In this document: positions 25,703 through 32,713 of the stretch, piece after piece | Numbering within the stretch: the stretch's first letter is position 1 | Layout: every line of letters starts with the position of its first letter | Assembly: GCF_014654675.1 (NCBI RefSeq) | Contig: NZ_BNBC01000056.1 | Span: 1 to 60,324 of the forward strand | Reading direction: 5' to 3' | Source: Streptomyces spiralis | GTDB taxonomy: Bacteria; Actinomycetota; Actinomycetes; Streptomycetales; Streptomycetaceae | Length of the DNA: 60,324 nucleotides | Program-made: the position numbers and the translations under genes | Notes under the pieces: model-generated | Seen by the model: the letters and a program-made list of their open reading frames with translations, nothing else | The model's database searches: none | What the model was told of the DNA's origin: nothing

Positions 25703-26059
25703 TCACTGGACGAACGAGACGTGGTACTGCCGGATGCGCCACGTCCCGGCGTCGGTCACGGCGACCATGGACAGGTGGACCCGCGCGGCCCAGCCCGTGG
25801 GGTCGGAGAACGTCACGTCGGCGAAGCCGGCCACGGCGCCGGGAGCCGCCTCGTACTCGTGCAGGATCCGGAACTCCGTCGAGCGGTTGTCGGGCACGGC
25901 CTCGTAGTAGCCCTTGACCGCTTCCCGTCCCTCCAGGACGTCCGGCCCGAAACCCTGGAACAGGGCGTCCTGGGTGAACAGGGCGGCCATGTCGTCGGTG
26001 TGGTGCCCGTCGAAGGCCTTCTTCCAGTCGTTCAGCAGCTGCGTGAGTACGGAGCTCAT
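25703..26059 (-). CDS. NTF2-like (SnoaL/SgcJ-type) protein
   Basis: A 118-residue single-domain NTF2-like fold. LNDWKKAFDGHHTDDMAALFTQDALFQGFGP is the cone-forming N-terminal helix and strand, with YEAVPDNRSTEFRILHEY and a C-terminal DAGTWRIRQYHVSFVQ. The family includes polyketide cyclases, small isomerases and pure binding proteins; the role here is unknown. It lies 10 bp ahead of nhaA on the same strand and is probably co-transcribed. Confidence 0.75.
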   Translation of the reverse strand: MSSVLTQLLNDWKKAFDGHHTDDMAALFTQDALFQGFGPDVLEGREAVKGYYEAVPDNRSTEFRILHEYEAAPGAVAGFADVTFSDPTGWAARVHLSMVAVTDAGTWRIRQYHVSFVQ

Positions 26060-26170
26060 CTCTACCTCGCGTCGAGTGTCGTAAGTCGGGTCCGCTGCCG
26101 CTTGCGCAACAGCGGGCCCGGGTGGTTCATTCCGGAGGCAGGGGGACCTTCCACCCCCGCCGTGGTTCGG

Positions 26171-27191
26171 TCACAGGCCGGTCGTCAGCACCATGCGGAA
26201 ACGGGCCGCACCGGAGAGCATGCGGGCGAAGGCGTCGTTGACCTCGTTCCAGCGGCACGGTCTCGATCATCGGCCGGACGCCGGTGCGCGCGCTGAAGGC
26301 CATGGTGTCTTCCACCTCCGCCGCTGTGGCCGAGGGGTGACCGCTCACCGACTGGCTGCCGGTGATGAGCTGAAGCGGCTTCACCTCGACGGCGTCGTCG
26401 GCCACTCCGATGACGACGAGTTCGCCGCGCGGCGCCAGACCGTCGATCGTCGCCGTCATGGCGGCCGAACTCGCCGCCGTCCCGAGGACGACCTTGGCTC
26501 CGCCGAGCTCCTTGAGCGCCTGGGCGGGGTCGGCCGCCGAGCTGTCGATGTAGTGGTCGGCGCCCAGTTGCCGGGCAAGGGTCTCCTTCTCCTTGCCGCG
26601 GGCGATCGCCACGGTCTCGAAGCCCATCTTGGCGGCGTACTGGACGCCGAGGTGCCCGAGACCGCCGACACCGAGGACGGCGACGAGGTCGCCGGCCCGG
26701 GCGACACTGTTGCGAAGACCCATGAACGCCGTGACACCGGCGCAACCCAGGGGAGCCGCGTAGGCCGCGTCGAGTCCGTCGGGGATGCGGGCCAGCGCCT
26801 CGGCGGGGGCCACCATGTGGGTGGCGTAGCCACCATCGTACGCCCAGCCCGGCACCTTGAGATTGAAGCAGCTGATGAAGTCGCCCTGCCGGCAGGGGCG
26901 GCAGTGACCGCACTGTCCGCCGAACCAGCCGACCTCGACGCGGTCACCCGAGGCCCAGTCCGTCACCCCCTCCCCCACCGCGTCGATGCGCCCGGCCACT
27001 TCGTGCCCGGTGACAAGGGGGAACTTCATCCCCGGGAAGGGTGTCTGCACGAACACGGCATCCGTGTGACACACCCCCGATGCCTCGACGACGATGCGTA
27101 CGTGTCCTGGTCCCGGCTCCGGAATTTCCCTCTCGACCACGTCGAATTTCCCGCCCGGTTCGGCGACTTGGGCCACTCGCATGACTGACAT
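26171..27191 (-). pseudogene. Zinc-dependent alcohol dehydrogenase with C-terminal frameshift
   Basis: A medium-chain alcohol dehydrogenase of the AdhP/propanol-preferring type. Catalytic zinc ligands lie in GVCHTDAVF and TGHEVAGRI, structural-zinc cysteines in GQCGHCRPCRQGDFISC, and the NAD loop is GVGGLGHLGVQ. The frame is intact to VRPMIETVPLE near 26250. One extra base there shifts it into an unrelated tail that runs to 26127. Removing one base restores VNDAFARMLSGAARFRM and the normal stop at 26171. About 24 conserved C-terminal residues are therefore lost. It may be a sequencing error or a real recent inactivation. Start ATG 27191 (GAAGGGAAAG before it). Confidence 0.8.
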
Positions 27192-27259
27192 CTTCTTTCC
27201 CTTCTTGTTGTTGCCGGCTCTTGTCGTTGCCGACCGTTCCGCTCGAGGCACTGCATCCC

Positions 27260-27301
27260 AGTCGTTCGACCGATGCCTGCTCGTTCTCGTCACCGCACCA
27301 T
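27260..27301 (+). promoter_or_regulatory. AGTC-box promoter of the SsgA-like gene
   Basis: An exact copy AGTC-GTTC-GAC-C-GATG at 27260-27275, with CACCAT at 27296-27301 (the same hexamer as the aldehyde dehydrogenase copy). It lies between the SsgA-like gene and the divergent alcohol dehydrogenase. Confidence 0.6.
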
Positions 27302-27336
27302 GAGTGATGTCCGCCGGACAGGGAGGGAGTAATCAC

Positions 27337-27798
27337 ATGACCGACGACCGACCGGACCGCCGCCGCGAGAGTGCGATGGCAGAAACGGTTCCGGAACTTC
27401 TCACGGACCTTCGCAGGCTGTTCGCCCGAGGCAGCCGCGAGACGCTCAGGTGCCGTTTCCGTTACAGCCTCGGCGACCCGTACGCGGTGGCCATCGACCT
27501 CATTCTCGAAAACGGCCTCTCCATCACCTGGGTGGTTTCACGGGACCTGCTGTCGGCCGGGACCAGGGGCCCGGCCGGGGAAGGCGACTTCAAGGTGTGG
27601 CCGTCGTGCAGGCACCACAGCCGGCGGCCCTGTGTCTACTTCAGCCTCGACCGCCCGGAGGGTCATGTCGCTTTCGAGGCAGGCCTGTCCGAGATACGGC
27701 AGTGGCTCGACCGGACCTACGATCTGGTGCCCGCGGGCCGCGAGAGCGAGCTGCTCGACTGGGACGCGCTCGCCGACAGTCTCCTGGGCCGAGGGTGA
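27337..27798 (+). CDS. SsgA-family (SALP) sporulation/cell-division regulator
   Basis: A 153-residue SsgA-like protein, a family restricted to sporulating actinomycetes. CRFRYSLGDPYAVAIDL, then TWVVSRDLLSAGTRGPAGEGDFKVWPS, is the conserved core, and GHVAFEAGLSEIRQWLDRT the following segment. SALPs guide septum placement and peptidoglycan remodelling in sporulation. GGGAGGGA precedes ATG 27337. Its AGTC-box promoter links it to the redox genes of this window rather than to the usual developmental context. A bidirectional terminator follows. Confidence 0.88.
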   Translation: MTDDRPDRRRESAMAETVPELLTDLRRLFARGSRETLRCRFRYSLGDPYAVAIDLILENGLSITWVVSRDLLSAGTRGPAGEGDFKVWPSCRHHSRRPCVYFSLDRPEGHVAFEAGLSEIRQWLDRTYDLVPAGRESELLDWDALADSLLGRG

Positions 27799-27801
27799 GG
27801 C

Positions 27802-27829
27802 CTGCCGGCCCGCGGACCCGGGCCGGCAG
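27802..27829. terminator. Bidirectional terminator, SsgA-like gene and disulfide reductase
   Basis: A perfect 11-bp stem (27802-27812 with 27819-27829) and 6-nt loop lie between convergent genes. Confidence 0.8.
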
Positions 27830-27839
27830 ACGCCAAGGG

Positions 27840-29303
27840 CTACAGGCCGTACTCCTCCAGCAGCCGCAGCCAGATCTCGCTCGCGGTGGGGAACGAGGGG
27901 ACGGCGTGCCACAGCCTTTCCAGCGGCACCTCCCCCACCACCGCGACCGTGCCGGCGTGAATGAGTTCCCCCACGCCGGGGCCCACCAAGGTGCACCCCG
28001 CCACGACCCCCGCCTCCTCGTCCACCACCATCTTGGCGTGCCCGCGGTAGCCGTCGGCCGACAGCGAGGCCCCGGCGACCTGCCCGAGCGGATACTCGAC
28101 CGCGCGTACGCGCAGTCCCCGTTCCCGCGCGCGCCGCTCCGTGAGGCCAACCATGGCCAACTCGGGACGGGTGAACAGCACCTGTGGCACGGCGACGGCG
28201 TCGGCGGTCGCCGACCATCGTCCGTAACGCTCCGGTGCCGGCTCGGTCCCCTCGGCCCGCGCGACGATGGCCGCCGCACAGGCTCGTGCCTGGTACTTGC
28301 CCATGTGTGTGAGGGTGGCCCGGTGGTTGACATCTCCGACGGCGTAGAACCAGCCGTCCGGAACGCCCGTCACGCGGCACGTGTCGTCGACGTCCAGCCA
28401 CTCCCCTGAGCGCAGACCGAACTCCTCCAGGCCCAGGCCGTCCGTGCGGGCGCGGCGGCCAGTGGCCACCAGCATCTCGTCGCTCGTGAGGACGGAGCCG
28501 TCGGACAGCGTGAGGCGCACGGTCCCGTCCGCTTGCCGGGCCGCGCGCCGCACACCGGTGTTCGTGCGCACGTCCACGCCGTCCGACCGGAGTCCCTCCG
28601 CGGCCGCGTCTCGGGCGAACGGTTCCCAGGACGACAGCAGGTGCGGTCCTCGGGCCAGCAGAGTGACGTCACTGCCCAGAGCGCTCCAGGCGGCGGCCAG
28701 CTCGGACCCGACGGCGCCGCCGCCGATGACCGCGAGGCGCCTGGGGACGACCGTGGCGGCGGTGGCCTCACGGTTCGTCCACGCACCGACCTCGTCGATG
28801 CCCTCGATGGCCGGCAGGCTCGCCGCCGACCCGGTGGCCACCACAACCGCGTGGCGGGCGATGACCACCTGAGGTCCCCTTTCCAGCGCGTCGATCGTCA
28901 CCTGCCGTTCGCCGGTCACACGGGCCCAGCCGCGCAGCAGGTCGACACCGGCGGACTTCAGCCAGTCCACCTGCCCGTCGTCCTGCCATCCGTTCACGAA
29001 GCGGTCACGTCGGGCGAGAGTGGCCACCGCGTCGAGCCGATCGGTGGTCGCCTGCCGCGCTCCGTCGACCGACCGTGCCGTCTCCAGGGCCGTGGGCGGC
29101 CTCAGCATCGCCTTGCTCGGGATGCATGCCCAGTACGAACATTCGCCACCGACGAGTTCTCCCTCGACGATCAGGGCGTTCAGGCCGGCCTGGACGACGC
29201 GGGCCGCCACGTTCTCGCCGACCGGTCCCGCGCCGATGACCACGACGTCGTACGTGCCGGGCGGCCCGGACGGGACCGAAGCTGAGGGGGTCAGCCTGTT
29301 CAT
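27840..29303 (-). CDS. FAD pyridine nucleotide-disulfide oxidoreductase (Lpd/MerA-like)
   Basis: A 487-residue flavoprotein. YDVVVIGAGPVGENVA binds FAD, the redox-active pair is C-x4-C in GGECSYWACIPSK, GGGAVGSELAAAW binds NAD(P), and FYAVGDVN closes the second FAD contact. The C-terminal HAVPSFPTASE keeps the catalytic His-Pro region in a stretched form (H-x5-P-T). It reduces a disulfide, metal ion or quinone; the substrate is not known. Start ATG 29303 is before the FAD fold; the AGTC-box lies about 270 bp further upstream. Confidence 0.87.
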   Translation of the reverse strand: MNRLTPSASVPSGPPGTYDVVVIGAGPVGENVAARVVQAGLNALIVEGELVGGECSYWACIPSKAMLRPPTALETARSVDGARQATTDRLDAVATLARRDRFVNGWQDDGQVDWLKSAGVDLLRGWARVTGERQVTIDALERGPQVVIARHAVVVATGSAASLPAIEGIDEVGAWTNREATAATVVPRRLAVIGGGAVGSELAAAWSALGSDVTLLARGPHLLSSWEPFARDAAAEGLRSDGVDVRTNTGVRRAARQADGTVRLTLSDGSVLTSDEMLVATGRRARTDGLGLEEFGLRSGEWLDVDDTCRVTGVPDGWFYAVGDVNHRATLTHMGKYQARACAAAIVARAEGTEPAPERYGRWSATADAVAVPQVLFTRPELAMVGLTERRARERGLRVRAVEYPLGQVAGASLSADGYRGHAKMVVDEEAGVVAGCTLVGPGVGELIHAGTVAVVGEVPLERLWHAVPSFPTASEIWLRLLEEYGL

Positions 29304-29574
29304 GGCTTCTCTTTCCGCTGCGCGAGGCGAGCACGGCAGCTGAGGGCTGGCGGGCGGTGCCCCGCTTGCGCGGGACAGCTGGTCCGGTGGCCCGGCCCGG
29401 CTCGTGGCCAGGGGCCGGGCCACCTCGGCAGGGCCGGGGCCCATCGACCGGGATGACGATCGGTTCCCATCGGCGGACGCTCGTCTCTCCCCCGAGCCGA
29501 GCCGCGTGGCCGAAGGGGAGAGGAAGGCGAGCGAGCGTCACCAGAGGTGAGCGGCGACCGCCCCTGCCGCTTCG
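29304..29574 (-). other. Long untranslated leader of the disulfide reductase (no gene seen)
   Basis: The 270 bp between the AGTC-box promoter and ATG 29303 contain no supportable gene on either strand. If the box is the promoter, the mRNA has an unusually long 5' leader. Runs of G and C allow several hairpins, but none resembles a known riboswitch. Confidence 0.35.
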
Positions 29575-29617
29575 AGACTCCCGCACCGCCGGGGCGTCCG
29601 GCATCTGTCAAAAGACT
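29575..29617 (-). promoter_or_regulatory. AGTC-box promoter of the disulfide reductase
   Basis: An exact copy AGTC-TTTT-GAC-A-GATG on the minus strand at 29617-29602, with GGAGTCT at 29581-29575. Confidence 0.5.
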
Positions 29618-29627
29618 GTCGCCCCGC

Positions 29628-30461
29628 TCACGCCCGGTTTGTCTTCTGCAGGATTTCCAGTGCCTCACGGGACGGAGAATCGGATTCCGCCGTGTAAACG
29701 ACCAGACTCTGACCTGAATCGGTTAGCTGCATGACTTCCTCGCCGAGTTCCAGTCGCCCCACCAGCGGATGCCAGTACGTCCGGGAATCGGTGAGGCATT
29801 CGCTGACCGGTCGCGCGGCCCACAGATCAGCGAAATAACGATTCTTCAAGGTCAGCTCACCGATCAACGCGCTCAACCTGGCGTCATCCGGATTCCGGCC
29901 GGCCACAAGGTTCAGATAAGCCACCGTGTCCCGCGCTTTTTCGCTCCAGTCCGCGAACAGATCAAGGAAGTGCGGATCGAGGAAGACCAGACGGGCGAGG
30001 TTCGGTCGTATTCTTGGCGTGTCGACGGACCGGAAGTCCAGGTGCGCCGCCAAGAAGGCGTGCCCCAGCGGGTTCCAGGCCAGGATGTCCAGGTTGCGCC
30101 CGAGGACGATCGCGGGGGTGGAGCAGAGGCTGTCCAGCACGACGCGGATGCCGTCACGGACCCGCTCCGGGGGCGTGGCGCGCACCCGCTTGGGCTCCGG
30201 CCGCGCGAGTGTGCGCAGGTGGCGGCGCTCGTCCTGGTCGAGCCGGAGGGCGTCGGCCAGTGCGTCGAGGACCGCGTCGGAGGCGTTCCCGCTGACTCCC
30301 TGTTCCAGGCGCGTGTAGTACGCCAGGCTGACCCCCGCCAGCATCGCTATCTCCTCCCGCCGCAGTCCGCTCACCCGGCGCCGCCCGCCAGCGTGAAGTC
30401 CGACGTCTTCCGGCCGGAGCGATGCCCGGCGGGAACGCAAGAACTCTCCCAGTGCAGCCAC
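29628..30461 (-). CDS. XRE-family regulator with MmyB-like ligand-binding domain (second copy)
   Basis: A 277-residue paralogue of the protein at 7493. GTG 30461 gives VAALGEFLRSRRASL; the HTH is RRRVSGLRREEIAMLAGVSLAYYTRLEQG, and the MmyB domain follows with ILAWNPLGHAFLAAHLDF and NLARLVFLDP. The C-terminal HPLVGRLELGEEVMQL and SLVVYTAESDSPS are complete. It lies divergent to the nitronate monooxygenase gene with a perfect 8-bp inverted repeat between them, so it probably controls that gene and itself. Base composition is less GC-rich than most neighbours. Confidence 0.88.
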   Translation of the reverse strand: MAALGEFLRSRRASLRPEDVGLHAGGRRRVSGLRREEIAMLAGVSLAYYTRLEQGVSGNASDAVLDALADALRLDQDERRHLRTLARPEPKRVRATPPERVRDGIRVVLDSLCSTPAIVLGRNLDILAWNPLGHAFLAAHLDFRSVDTPRIRPNLARLVFLDPHFLDLFADWSEKARDTVAYLNLVAGRNPDDARLSALIGELTLKNRYFADLWAARPVSECLTDSRTYWHPLVGRLELGEEVMQLTDSGQSLVVYTAESDSPSREALEILQKTNRA

Positions 30462-30509
30462 GAAAGCGAGTATGCCGCCACGCCGACCGGTTTGCGTGAC
30501 TCTGTTTCT

Positions 30510-30530
30510 GGTAGGAGCGGGACTCCTACC
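30510..30530. promoter_or_regulatory. Candidate MmyB-regulator operator (inverted repeat)
   Basis: GGTAGGAG-N5-CTCCTACC, perfect 8-bp arms, lies between the divergent regulator and monooxygenase genes. Its right arm plus one base (ACTCCTACC) recurs at 8446-8454 beside the other MmyB-type gene. Confidence 0.6.
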
Positions 30531-30550
30531 TTGCCATGCGGTACCGGAGC

Positions 30551-30593
30551 AGTCGAATGACTGATGCGAACCCGCCCCGCTGACCGATAGACG
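30551..30593 (+). promoter_or_regulatory. AGTC-box promoter of the nitronate monooxygenase gene
   Basis: An exact copy AGTC-GAAT-GAC-T-GATG at 30551-30566, with TAGACG at 30588-30593. The predicted transcription start falls at or within a few bases of the ATG at 30600, and no Shine-Dalgarno is visible, so the mRNA may be leaderless. Confidence 0.6.
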
Positions 30594-30599
30594 AATTCC

Positions 30600-31700
30600 A
30601 TGAGTGCACATCAGCGAGCCGGAGACAGTAATCGCCTGCGCAGTCTGCTGGGCATCGAGCATCCGGTGATCCAGGGGCCCTTCGGCGGTGGCCTGTCGTC
30701 CGTCGAACTCGCGGCGGTGGTGTCAGAAGCCGGTGGACTGGGGTCCTACGGGGCGAATATCACGCCCCCGGACGACATCCCGGAACTCGTGCGGCAGCTG
30801 CGGGCAACGACGGACCGGCCCTTCGCGGTCAACCTGTGGGTTCCGCTGCCCGGCGAAAAGGACGCACGGCTCACCGACGACGAGTTCGCGGCACACGTCC
30901 AGCGCCTGCAGCCCTACTTCGAGCGGCTCGGCGTGGCACCGCCCGAGCGCCTGCCGGCCACCCCCGACTTCCACGACCAGGCCGAGGCCCTGCTGGCGGC
31001 CCGGCCTCCGGTGATCAGCTTCGTCATGGGGGTACCCCCGCGGGATGTGCTTGACGAGGCGAACCGCCTGGGAATCGTCACGATGGGAACCGCCACGACG
31101 GTCGAGGAGGCACAAGCCCTCGACGAAGCCGGTCTCGACGCGATCGTCGCCTCGGGCAGCGATGGTGGCGGACACCGCGGCTCGTTCCTGCGCCCCGTGC
31201 GGGAGTCGTTGGTCGGCACGTTCTCGCTCGTACCGCAGGTCGCGGACGCGGTCTCCGTTCCCGTGGTGGCCGCCGGCGGGATCGCCGACGGCAGGGGCGC
31301 GGCGGCTGCGCTGACGCTCGCCGCCGACGGCGTTCAGATCGGCACCGCGTTCCTGGCGACGGACGAGTCGGGCGCCAGCGCCGTGCACAAGGAGGTGCTG
31401 CATTCGCCGGCGGCTCGTACAACGATGCTCACCCGGCTGTTCTCCGGCCGCCACGCCCGCGCCATACCCAACAGGCTGATGCGCGAGATGGAACCGTACG
31501 AGGACACGGTGCCCGCCTATCCGGCGCAGAACGCGCTGATGCTTCCGATCCGGCGCGCGTCGGGTGCCCAGGGGCTGCCCGACTACGTGAACCTGTGGGC
31601 GGGCCAGGCAGCCCCCCTCGTCCCGGCGGGAACAGCCGCCCGGTATCTGAAGACGCTACTGGCCGAGATGACGGAGATCCTGGGACAGCGAACCGTTTGA
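30600..31700 (+). CDS. Nitronate monooxygenase (2-nitropropane dioxygenase family)
   Basis: A 366-residue FMN-dependent TIM-barrel protein. IEHPVIQGPFGGGL opens the barrel, SFVMGVPPRDVLDEA and GLDAIVASGSDGGGHRG carry the FMN-phosphate and catalytic regions, and VVAAGGIADGRGAAAALTLAADGVQIGTAFLATDES is the phosphate-binding end. It oxidises propionate 3-nitronate or other nitronates to the carbonyl and nitrite, a detoxification role. It is flanked by its own AGTC-box and by the MmyB operator, so dual control is likely. No ribosome-binding site precedes ATG 30600. Confidence 0.92.
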   Translation: MSAHQRAGDSNRLRSLLGIEHPVIQGPFGGGLSSVELAAVVSEAGGLGSYGANITPPDDIPELVRQLRATTDRPFAVNLWVPLPGEKDARLTDDEFAAHVQRLQPYFERLGVAPPERLPATPDFHDQAEALLAARPPVISFVMGVPPRDVLDEANRLGIVTMGTATTVEEAQALDEAGLDAIVASGSDGGGHRGSFLRPVRESLVGTFSLVPQVADAVSVPVVAAGGIADGRGAAAALTLAADGVQIGTAFLATDESGASAVHKEVLHSPAARTTMLTRLFSGRHARAIPNRLMREMEPYEDTVPAYPAQNALMLPIRRASGAQGLPDYVNLWAGQAAPLVPAGTAARYLKTLLAEMTEILGQRTV

Positions 31701-31722
31701 GGGCACCCTCGCGGAACGGCAC

Positions 31723-31765
31723 GGTCAAATGACAGATGTCGATGGCCATCCGCGCCGCCTAACGT
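31723..31765 (+). promoter_or_regulatory. AGTC-box promoter of the DhaA-like hydrolase
   Basis: The near copy GGTC-AAAT-GAC-A-GATG (first base differs) is at 31723-31738, with TAACGT at 31760-31765. Confidence 0.55.
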
Positions 31766-31809
31766 CGGTCACATCCCACCCATCACTATCCGCATCTGGG
31801 AGATCAGCC

Positions 31810-32679
31810 ATGGCTCCGGTCGTGCACCACCGCACCGTCGAGATCGACGGACTGAACGTCTTCTACCGGGAAGCCGGGCCGAGCGAGGCACCGGTCGTGC
31901 TGCTGCTGCACGGCTTCCCGACCAGCTCGCACATGTTCCGCAACCTCATCCCCGCGCTGGCCGACCGCTACCACGTGATCGCCCCCGACCACATCGGCTT
32001 CGGCCAGTCGTCGATGCCGGCGCTCGGTGAATTCCCGTACACCTTCGACGCCCTGGCCGACGTCACGGAGTCCTTCCTGGCGCAGGTGGGTGTCGACAAG
32101 TTCGCCATGTACGTGCAGGACTACGGTGCCCCCATCGGCTGGCGCCTGGCCCTGCGCAAGCCGGACCGCGTGACGGCGGTCATCACACAGAACGGGAACG
32201 CCTACGAGGACGGCTTCGTGCGGGCGTTCTGGGACGGCCTGTTCGCCTACGCCGAGGCACAGGGTCCGGACACCGAGCCCACCGTCCGCGGCGCCCTCAC
32301 GCTGGACAGCACCCGCTGGCAGTACGAGAACGGCGTCGCCGACCCGAGCCTGGTCAGCCCCGACACCTGGACTCACGACCAGGCGCTGCTGGACCGCCCC
32401 GGCAACGACGAGATCCAGCTCCAGCTCTTCCGTGACTACCCGACCAACGTGGACCTGTATCCGAAGGTGCACGAGTACTTCCGCAGCAGCCAGGTGCCGC
32501 TGCTAGCCGTGTGGGGCCAGGGCGACGAGATCTTCGGCCCGGACGGCGCCCGCGCTTTCCAGCGTGACCTGCCCGAGGCCGAGATCCACCTTCTGGAGTC
32601 GGGGCACTTCGCCCTGGAGAGCCACCTCGACGCCATCACCGGTTACATCCGTGGCTTCCTGGGCCGCGTTCTCAAGTGA
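31810..32679 (+). CDS. Alpha/beta hydrolase, haloalkane dehalogenase/epoxide hydrolase-like
   Basis: A 289-residue hydrolase. LLLHGFPTSSHMFRNLIPAL is the oxyanion region, and the nucleophile is Asp104 in YVQDYGAPIG rather than Ser, as in dehalogenases and epoxide hydrolases; the residue after it is Tyr, not the halide-binding Trp. WGQGDEIFGP and LESGHFALESH give the remaining triad positions. It hydrolyses a C-halogen or epoxide-type substrate, unknown here. ATG 31810 is chosen; an upstream frame would start in the promoter. The gene stands alone between nitronate monooxygenase and LAL-2. Confidence 0.86.
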   Translation: MAPVVHHRTVEIDGLNVFYREAGPSEAPVVLLLHGFPTSSHMFRNLIPALADRYHVIAPDHIGFGQSSMPALGEFPYTFDALADVTESFLAQVGVDKFAMYVQDYGAPIGWRLALRKPDRVTAVITQNGNAYEDGFVRAFWDGLFAYAEAQGPDTEPTVRGALTLDSTRWQYENGVADPSLVSPDTWTHDQALLDRPGNDEIQLQLFRDYPTNVDLYPKVHEYFRSSQVPLLAVWGQGDEIFGPDGARAFQRDLPEAEIHLLESGHFALESHLDAITGYIRGFLGRVLK

Positions 32680-32713
32680 CCGGTTCACCGTCCGAGGGCG
32701 CCGCCGGGCCTGC

